This document shows, piece after piece, positions 7,227-11,677 of a stretch of DNA of 11,677 nt. This DNA is from Actinomycetota bacterium (GTDB taxonomy: Bacteria; Actinomycetota; Thermoleophilia; RBG-16-64-13). Below the pieces are notes generated by a model. That model worked only from the letters and a program-made list of their open reading frames with translations, did no database searches and was not told the DNA's origin. Numbering within the stretch: position 1 is the stretch's first letter; every line of letters begins with the position of its first letter. The stretch is from assembly GCA_003157225.1 (NCBI GenBank), contig PMIZ01000428.1, forward strand, positions 1-11,677, in the 5' to 3' direction. The position numbers were made by a program, and so were the translations under genes.

Positions 7227-8312
7227 CTACTGCGCGTCTATCTCCACCACCTGAGAGGCCCACTTGCCGCTCGAGGTCACCTGATCAGCCTTCGGGCTGA
7301 CGAAGGCTATCCGCAGCGCCCCCTCGCTGGACTTGAGGGCGTGACCGTCGACAGAGTAGGCCAAGATTACGGTGATGCTGCCGTCGATGGTGGTGACCTC
7401 GTCACCCGTGGTCGGGTTGAACATCGTGACCTTGCCCTTGACGTCATCCGCCGAGAACTGCGCCTTATAGCCGTCGGCCGCGATCGCGTTCATCGTGGTG
7501 ACTCCGCCGGCCAACTTCATCAGGTCCTTGATAGCGACGCCCTTGTAGAGCTTCGGCGCTGTGATATTGCCGGTCTTGTTCTTCCAGCCGCCATAGCCCT
7601 CGGTGGCCGTCATGGCCTTGAGTTCGGCCAGCGTGAATTCCAGCGTACCGGTGGGGCCGGTCACCTTCAGGATCTTCCCCGTGCGGTAGAACAGCTGTGC
7701 GAGTATCTCGGCCGCCTCGCCGCGAGTGGCGTTCGCGGTCGGATTCCAGCTCGCCAGGTCGGCAATGCCGGTGAGCAGGCCGTTGTACTCGGCCTTCCTG
7801 AGGTTGGCGCCGTGGGCCGGGTTGGAGTAGTCGAGCACGCCCTTGTAGTCCGCGGGCGGCTCGGCGAGAGCTGCGCCCGCGGCACGCACCGCTACGCTGA
7901 TCGCCTGCTGCCGGCTCACGTTCTCGTAGAAACCGAAAGTGCCATCGGTGTGTCCCTGGATGATCCCCTGCTGTGCCGCGACTGCTACGTAGCAGCCCGG
8001 GTACAATTGGGTGACAGGGTCGTACGGGGCGGGAGTGTCGGAGAATGGGGATTGATCCGCAGCCGAAACGGGATAGCCCAGGGTCAAGACCGCCATCTTC
8101 GCGAACTGCTGCCGCTGCAGCGGGTTGTCGGGCCTGAACGTACCGTCGTCGTAGCCGCCGATGTATCCACGCGACGCGAGAGCCAGAATGCTGGCTGAGT
8201 AGTCGCTGTTATCTATATCGGTGAACTTGGCGGCAGCCAGAGCGGGAACCGCCACCGCGAGCACAAGGACCACCACCAGCACCAGTCCCGCTATCAACCG
8301 AATCCTTCTCAT
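7227..8312 (-). CDS. Secreted SLH-domain protein with C-terminal SUOX-like (cysteine-less) domain
   Basis: A 361-residue exported protein. The signal peptide is residues 1-28 (MRRIRLIAG, a hydrophobic run, then ALAAA). Three S-layer homology repeats follow, about 29-79 (FTDI..YIGGYDDGTFRP), 90-146 (FSDT..IIQGHTDGTF) and 159-208 (LTGIADLASWNPTANATRGEAA). SLH repeats anchor proteins to pyruvylated secondary cell-wall polymers. Residues 213-361 form a domain like the sulfite-oxidase/YedY molybdopterin-binding fold: TLAELKAM, GYGGWKN, LYKGVAIKDLMKLAGG, AADGY, GSITVILAY, ALRIAFVSP, DQVT. It contains no cysteine, so it cannot bind Mo like YedY. The same domain occurs in both neighbours. I chose ATG 8312 over a 21-codon upstream extension because GAGAGGAG lies five bases before it and the signal peptide begins there. 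It is 62 nt downstream of the other - strand gene, probably one transcript. Fold assignment is from remembered motifs and is moderate; the SLH call is firm. Confidence 0.88.
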   Translation of the reverse strand: MRRIRLIAGLVLVVVLVLAVAVPALAAAKFTDIDNSDYSASILALASRGYIGGYDDGTFRPDNPLQRQQFAKMAVLTLGYPVSAADQSPFSDTPAPYDPVTQLYPGCYVAVAAQQGIIQGHTDGTFGFYENVSRQQAISVAVRAAGAALAEPPADYKGVLDYSNPAHGANLRKAEYNGLLTGIADLASWNPTANATRGEAAEILAQLFYRTGKILKVTGPTGTLEFTLAELKAMTATEGYGGWKNKTGNITAPKLYKGVAIKDLMKLAGGVTTMNAIAADGYKAQFSADDVKGKVTMFNPTTGDEVTTIDGSITVILAYSVDGHALKSSEGALRIAFVSPKADQVTSSGKWASQVVEIDAQ

Positions 8313-8374
8313 GAACACTCCTCTCACGGCCGTTCCCCGTATTGACTGTGCCGGCGCGGTGATGCCGCTCGGCA

Positions 8375-9199
8375 CTACTGGACCTTCAGCTCGACGACCA
8401 TCCTGACCCAGAGCTTGCTGGGTGTCACTTGGTCCTTCGCGGAACTGACGAAGGCCAGCCGAAGCGGTCCCTCGCTGGAGCTGAGCGCCGCCCCATCCTT
8501 CGCATACGCGACTATGACTCTCAAGCTCCCGTTTATGCTGCTGACGGTCTCACCGCTGCCCGGGTCGAACATTGTCACCTGGCCCGCCGCCTGTCCGGAC
8601 GACAGCATCTGCGAGTAGCCGTCGGAAGCGACGACTGTAACCGAACCGCCGCCGCCTACTAGCTCCGTCAGGGATTTCAGCGAGACACCCGTCCACGATA
8701 CCGGACCTGTGATGTTGCTGAGGTCGTTCTTCCAGCCGCCGTATCCGGACGTGGCGGACATGGCTCTGAGATCGGCCAAGGAGAGTTGCTTGGTGCCCGA
8801 CGGACCGCTGAGCTTGAGAGCCACCAGGCCTTTGCTGGTGGTCGTGGTCGGCTTGGCGGTGGTGGTGGTCGCCGAGGTGGCGGTGGTCGTGGGTTTGACG
8901 CTGCTCATGGTCGTCTGGCCCGAGGTCGAGGCGACCGCGCTACTCGAGGAAGTGCTCGCCGCGGACGGGGCGGTGGTGATCTCGGCGGATTGAGCCGTGC
9001 TGCCTGCCGAAGCGCTCGTGGATGAAGTCACGGAGTCCGTGGAACTGGTGACCAGGGCCGAGGTGCTGGTCGGCAGCATGGTGGATTCGCTCGAGTTCTG
9101 TCCACCCGAGCAGGCCCCGAGCAGGAAAGCGGTTGCCAAGACGAAGAAGGCGGCGGTCGCCAGCAAGACCGGTGCCCGGCGCCTGGTGAAGAACTGCAT
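8375..9199 (-). CDS. Lipoprotein with long Ser/Thr linker and SUOX-like (cysteine-less) domain
   Basis: A 274-residue predicted lipoprotein. Residues 1-29 are a basic n-region (RRR) and hydrophobic core ending in the lipobox LGAC, giving lipid-modified Cys30, the only cysteine. Residues 31-125 are a low-complexity Ser/Thr/Ala linker ending in TTTTAKPTTTTSK, long enough to cross a thick wall and a likely glycosylation target. Residues 126-274 form the shared domain: LKLSGPSGTKQLSLADL, GYGGWKN, SWTGVSLKSLTELVGG, ASDGY, GSLRVIVAY, GPLRLAFVS, KDQVT. By eye it is about half identical to the C-terminal domain of the SLH neighbour, so the two are close paralogues. ATG 9199 is preferred to a start 10 codons upstream, because GAGGTG precedes it and the signal peptide starts there. 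It is the first gene of a probable two-gene - strand transcript. Function is unknown; proximity to wtpAB suggests a role in tungstate/molybdate handling. Confidence 0.85.
   Translation of the reverse strand: MQFFTRRRAPVLLATAAFFVLATAFLLGACSGGQNSSESTMLPTSTSALVTSSTDSVTSSTSASAGSTAQSAEITTAPSAASTSSSSAVASTSGQTTMSSVKPTTTATSATTTTAKPTTTTSKGLVALKLSGPSGTKQLSLADLRAMSATSGYGGWKNDLSNITGPVSWTGVSLKSLTELVGGGGSVTVVASDGYSQMLSSGQAAGQVTMFDPGSGETVSSINGSLRVIVAYAKDGAALSSSEGPLRLAFVSSAKDQVTPSKLWVRMVVELKVQ
8825..9109 (-). repeat. Low-complexity Ser/Thr-rich linker coding tract
   Basis: This stretch encodes residues 31-125 of the lipoprotein gene. Serine, threonine and alanine dominate, with runs such as TSSTDSVTSSTSASAGS and TTTATSATTTTAKPTTTT. 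On the + strand it shows ggtggt/gtcgtgg-like repeats around 8837-8897. Such tracts vary in length by slippage and serve as flexible, often O-glycosylated, wall-spanning tethers in monoderm bacteria. Confidence 0.8.
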
Positions 9200-9288
9200 T
9201 GTGCACCTCAGCGAATGTAGTAATTGCACGGCTACATGTGGTATCTAAGAACGGTCTCATAGCCTGTAGACGGCGTCAAGGAGCCGAA
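9200..9288. promoter_or_regulatory. Divergent promoter region with an inverted repeat
   Basis: These 89 nt separate the two divergently transcribed SUOX-like lipoprotein genes, so they must hold the promoter of the - strand pair and of the lipoprotein-wtpAB operon. The ribosome site AAGGAG (9278-9283) serves the + strand gene. A dyad ATGTAG (9215-9220) / CTACAT (9232-9237) with an 11-nt spacer is present and could be an operator. It does not resemble the ModE consensus I know. I could not assign convincing -35/-10 pairs: TTGCAC (9224-9229) and, on the - strand, TTGACG (9279-9274) are -35-like but have no good partner. The region is too short for a Moco riboswitch plus promoter. Confidence 0.45.
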
Positions 9289-10311
9289 ATGGTCTCGACA
9301 AAGAGGTTCGTTCTCCAGTCCCTAGTGTGCGTAGCTTCCCTGGTCGCGGTCCTGGCCGTTCTGATCGCTCTGAGCGGCTGTGGCTCCGACAAGACGACCG
9401 CCGGAGCAGGCGAGGGCATCCTCCAGGTGACCGGCACCGGCGGGACGAAGAGCTACTCGCTCGCGCAGCTCGAGAAGATGCCCAGCAAGGAAGGCTACGG
9501 GGGGATGAAGAGTTCCACGGGCCGCATCACCCCGCCAGTCAAGGTCAAGGGCGTGCTCCTTGACGACCTGTTCGCCGAGGTAGGTGGCTTGCCCGCGGAC
9601 ATGGCTGTGACCATCGGAGCCAAGGATGGCTACGACATGACTTTCTCGGTGGAACAGCTCAAGACCGGCGACTTCATCACCTACGACATGGTCACCGGGG
9701 ACGAGAAGAAGGTCGATGGTCCGCTCAGCGTGATCGTGGCCTACGAGTATGACGGCAAGCCCCTCGACCCGGCCGGTGATGGTCCCTTGCGTCTCGCCAT
9801 CGTGAGCCCGGAGATGAACCAGGTGACCGACGGTCATTGGTGGGTCAAGTGGGTCACCAAGGCCGAGGTGAAACCCATCGAGCAGGAATGGACCCTACAG
9901 CTCAAGGGCAAGCTGACCGAAGCCGTCGACAAGGCCACCTTCCAGTCCGGCGCCGCTCAGGGTTGCCATGGCAACACCTGGACCGATGCCCAGGGCAACA
10001 CCTGGACCGGCATCCCGCTGTACAACCTGGTGGGCCGCGTCGACGACGACATCGCCCATGAGGGCCCCGCCTACAACCGCGACCTGGCCCAGGCCGGCTA
10101 TCAAGTGAAGATCACCACGGCCGACGGCAAGAGCGTCGAAGTGAGCAGCAAGACCATGTACTACAAGAAGGACATCATCGTCGCCTACCAGATGAACGGC
10201 AAGCCTCTCCCGGAGAACTACTGGCCGTTGCGACTCGTGGGAACGGGGCTGAGCGACAGTGACATGGTCGGCCAGATCACCGAGATCGACGCGCTGGTGC
10301 CCACGGGGTAG
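9289..10311 (+). CDS. Lipoprotein with two SUOX-like domains
   Basis: A 340-residue predicted lipoprotein. The signal ends in lipobox LSGC, giving lipidated Cys31, then only a ~12-residue linker. Domain 1 (about 44-195) is homologous to the domains of the two - strand neighbours: YSLAQLEKM, GYGGMKS, KVKGVLLDDLFAEVGG, AKDGY, GPLSVIVAY, GPLRLAIVSP, NQVT. It has no cysteine. Domain 2 (about 197-337) is a divergent copy: GCHGNTWT (225-232), GNTWTGIPLYNLVGRVDDD, TTADGK, IIVAYQMNGKPLP, WPLRLVGTG, VGQITEIDAL. Its C226-H227 lies near where the Mo-ligating cysteine of sulfite-oxidase/YedY proteins is expected, so this half alone might bind a metal cofactor. Such proteins are often auto-labelled molybdopterin-dependent oxidoreductase. 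ATG 9289 is chosen for AAGGAG five bases upstream and the signal peptide start. wtpA follows after 4 nt, so the two are almost certainly co-transcribed, which ties this protein to tungstate/molybdate uptake. Confidence 0.87.
   Translation: MVSTKRFVLQSLVCVASLVAVLAVLIALSGCGSDKTTAGAGEGILQVTGTGGTKSYSLAQLEKMPSKEGYGGMKSSTGRITPPVKVKGVLLDDLFAEVGGLPADMAVTIGAKDGYDMTFSVEQLKTGDFITYDMVTGDEKKVDGPLSVIVAYEYDGKPLDPAGDGPLRLAIVSPEMNQVTDGHWWVKWVTKAEVKPIEQEWTLQLKGKLTEAVDKATFQSGAAQGCHGNTWTDAQGNTWTGIPLYNLVGRVDDDIAHEGPAYNRDLAQAGYQVKITTADGKSVEVSSKTMYYKKDIIVAYQMNGKPLPENYWPLRLVGTGLSDSDMVGQITEIDALVPTG
9970..10009 (+). repeat. 16-bp direct repeat inside the coding region, 24-bp period
   Basis: GGCAACACCTGGACCG occurs at 9970-9985 and again at 9994-10009, separated by 8 nt. 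It encodes GNTWTDAQ-GNTWTG, an eight-residue tandem duplication directly after Cys226-His227 of the second SUOX-like domain. The exact nucleotide identity suggests either a recent duplication or strong constraint. Confidence 0.85.
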
Positions 10312-10315
10312 CCCG

Positions 10316-11470
10316 GTGGCGCCGCCCTTTCAAAACGCACGGACGCGCCGTCGACGGCTTCCGGCGTCGTTGCTGGCATCGCTGATTGCACTCCTGGCTG
10401 TTCTGGGGACGGTCGGACTGTTCTCTGTGGGCTGCTCACACTCCGGCCGGACTACGTCCTCAGGCGGAGGGGGCGGCAAGGTGACCGTGCGGGTGCTCTT
10501 CGCGGGGAGCCTGATCATTCCCTTCGCGCAGCTCGAGAAGGCGTTCGAGGCCGCTCATCCTGACATCGACGTCAACATGGAGGGCCATGGGAGCATCCAA
10601 GCCGTCCGCATCGTGAGCGACACGCACGAGCAGGCCGATCTCGTCGTTACCGCGGATTACCGGCTCATACCGATGCTGCTCTACCAGACGAAGGACCCGG
10701 ACTCGGGATTGCCTTATGCGAAGTGGAGCGTCATGTTCGCCACTAACAAGATGGCCCTCGCCTACACGGACAAGAGCGCCTTCGCGAGCGAGATCGGCCC
10801 GGACAACTGGTTCGACGTCATCGACCGGCCGGGCGTTCGGCTCGGGCTATCCGATCCCCGCTTCGACGCCAACGGGTACCGGGCCCTAATGACCGTCAAG
10901 CTCGCCGAGAGCTACTACGGCCAGCCCGGCCTCTTCGCCAAGACCTTCGGCGGCGTCTTTCGGATACCGGTGACAGCGGGCGGGACCGCGGACAACTCGA
11001 CCATCACCGTTCCCGAGATCCTCGAGACCAAGAGCGGCTCCCACGTGGTGCTCCGTCCGTACAGCGTCAACCTGCTTCCCCTGCTCTCCTCGGGAGACAT
11101 CGACTACGCTTTCGAGTACGAGAGTGTCATCAAGCAGCACGGCTTGAAGTACGTCTCCTTGCCTCCCGAGCTCAACCTGGGCGATCCCGCCTACGCCGCC
11201 GACTACGGCCGGGTGACGGTCAAGCTGGACTTCCAGCGCTTCGCTAGCGTCAAGCCGGAATTCACCGGGGAGCCGATACGGTACGGGGCGACCATCCCCA
11301 GCAACGCCCGCCAGCCGGAGGCCGCGGCGCTGCTGCTGGCCTTCCTCCTGGGGCCTGAAGGGCAACGCATCATGTCGCAGAACTACCAACCCATGATCAC
11401 GCCTGCCCTCACCGACGATCTTTCCGACCTTCCGGAGCCTGTCAAGGCCTACTGCACCTCCGGGAACTGA
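10316..11470 (+). CDS. wtpA: Tungstate/molybdate ABC transporter substrate-binding lipoprotein
   Basis: A 384-residue WtpA/ModA-type oxyanion-binding protein. Residues 11-40 are an Arg-rich n-region, a hydrophobic core and C40 in FSVGC, a non-canonical lipobox, followed by a short Ser/Gly linker. The mature domain starts VRVLFAGSLIIPF (58-70). It continues with EGHGSIQAVR (89-98), ADLVVTADYRLIPM (107-120), WSVMFATNKMALAYTDKS (137-154), LSDPRFDANGYRALM (178-192), VLRPYSVNLLPLL (245-257), DYAFEYESVIKQHGLKY (263-279) and LLGPEGQ (344-350). This matches archaeal-type WtpA well. S65, S93, D184 and an acid of FEYES (E267 or E269) are the likely oxyanion ligands, the two acids giving the octahedral site known for WtpA; exact residue mapping is inferred. 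The start is GTG 10316, seven bases after GGGG and 4 nt after the previous stop; a GTG at 10259 would overlap that gene more. The permease gene follows. Confidence 0.93.
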   Translation: MAPPFQNARTRRRRLPASLLASLIALLAVLGTVGLFSVGCSHSGRTTSSGGGGGKVTVRVLFAGSLIIPFAQLEKAFEAAHPDIDVNMEGHGSIQAVRIVSDTHEQADLVVTADYRLIPMLLYQTKDPDSGLPYAKWSVMFATNKMALAYTDKSAFASEIGPDNWFDVIDRPGVRLGLSDPRFDANGYRALMTVKLAESYYGQPGLFAKTFGGVFRIPVTAGGTADNSTITVPEILETKSGSHVVLRPYSVNLLPLLSSGDIDYAFEYESVIKQHGLKYVSLPPELNLGDPAYAADYGRVTVKLDFQRFASVKPEFTGEPIRYGATIPSNARQPEAAALLLAFLLGPEGQRIMSQNYQPMITPALTDDLSDLPEPVKAYCTSGN

Positions 11471-11483
11471 CGGGGTCTGTCCC

Positions 11484-11677
11484 GTGAACCGGGTTCGAGT
11501 CCTCAGCCGGATGGACTGGGTCTTCTCGCTGCTCGGCCTTCTGCTGCTGCTCTTCATCCTCGTGCCGCTGTTGGCGACCATCTTCGCCTCGAGCCCAGGG
11601 GACTTCTGGCGAGGGATAGCCGACAAGGGGGTGCTTGCCTCGCTGTGGCTGACGTTCACCGCGGCCCTCGCGGCTAC
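11484..11677 (+). CDS. wtpB: Tungstate/molybdate ABC transporter permease, N-terminal part
   Basis: A + strand gene begins with GTG 13 nt after the wtpA stop and is cut by the window end after 64 codons. The sequence VNRVRVLSRMDWVFSLLG leads into a first membrane helix (about 12-33, rich in Leu). Then comes a loop (SSPGDFWRGIADKGV) and the start of a second helix with SLWLTFTAALAAT, a typical opening of the BPD_transp_1 (MetI-like) permease domain and close to archaeal WtpB. It would form the channel for oxyanion import with WtpA and an ATPase (WtpC) expected downstream. ATG 11511 is an alternative start but lacks any ribosome site; GTG 11484 has only a weak one (GGGG, 11472-11475). Confidence 0.87.
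   Translation, partial: MNRVRVLSRMDWVFSLLGLLLLLFILVPLLATIFASSPGDFWRGIADKGVLASLWLTFTAALAA

Noticed and set aside
7116..8198. 360-codon open frame on the + strand opposite the SLH gene
   Set aside because: The - strand frame has a signal peptide, three SLH repeats and a ribosome site; the + strand frame has none of these and begins inside the previous gene and hairpin.
9200..9288. Moco/Tuco riboswitch upstream of the lipoprotein-wtpAB operon
   Set aside because: The divergent gap is 89 nt and must also hold two promoters; I see no matching multi-stem architecture.
10316..10440. Twin-arginine (Tat) signal in the WtpA leader (RTRRRRL)
   Set aside because: The arginine run lacks the S/T-RRxFLK context, and the following core plus cysteine fits a lipoprotein signal better.
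10886..11659. 257-codon open frame on the - strand opposite wtpA/wtpB
   Set aside because: wtpA and wtpB motifs are unambiguous on the + strand; the antisense product is compositionally odd and featureless.
1..11677. CRISPR arrays, tRNA/rRNA genes, transposases or att sites
   Set aside because: I saw no regularly spaced repeats, cloverleaf sequences, transposase motifs or terminal inverted repeats. The only repeats are the hairpins, one 16-bp tandem and the Ser/Thr linker tract.

Overview
The window reads as a piece of a GC-rich, probably deep-branching actinomycete-like (Actinomycetota) chromosome. The clues are high GC, strong G/C third-position bias, GTG starts, and the order rpsI - (racemase) - glmS - acpS - nnr, which resembles the rplM-rpsI-glmM-glmS-acpS-nnrD-alr neighbourhood of actinobacteria. 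Three S-layer homology repeats and a tungstate-type ABC transporter fit a monoderm, possibly anaerobic and thermophilic, environmental lineage. The lineage is an inference from gene order and style, not a database result.

Positions 1-7119 form a housekeeping block on the + strand. It opens with the last 19 codons of ribosomal protein S9 and a good intrinsic terminator. Then come a PLP-dependent amino-acid racemase of the ornithine/alanine racemase-like family, glmS, acpS, a fused NAD(P)HX epimerase/dehydratase, a double-CBS-domain protein, a very basic two-helix membrane protein and a class II CCA-adding/poly(A)-polymerase-type nucleotidyltransferase. From glmS to the CBS gene the genes are 2 nt apart or overlapping, so they are probably one operon with translational coupling. 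Its theme is cell-wall precursor supply, carrier-protein activation and nucleotide repair.

A perfect 16-bp inverted repeat at 7143-7180 separates this block from two convergent - strand genes. These encode an SLH-anchored protein (7227-8312) and a lipoprotein with a long Ser/Thr linker (8375-9199). Across an 89-bp divergent promoter region lies a + strand lipoprotein (9289-10311), followed 4 nt later by wtpA (tungstate/molybdate-binding protein) and the start of wtpB (permease), which runs off the window.

The most interesting part is 7227-11677. The three envelope proteins share one homologous domain, present in four copies if the divergent second domain of the + strand lipoprotein is counted. 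It looks like the sulfite-oxidase/YedY (SUOX) molybdopterin-binding fold. Three copies have no cysteine at all, and only the fourth has a Cys-His pair where a Mo-ligating cysteine could sit. Each protein is tethered differently: SLH to the wall, long-linker lipoprotein, short-linker lipoprotein. The last is apparently co-transcribed with the WtpAB oxyanion importer. I propose, as inference only, an undescribed envelope system linking SUOX-like domains to tungstate/molybdate acquisition or handling.
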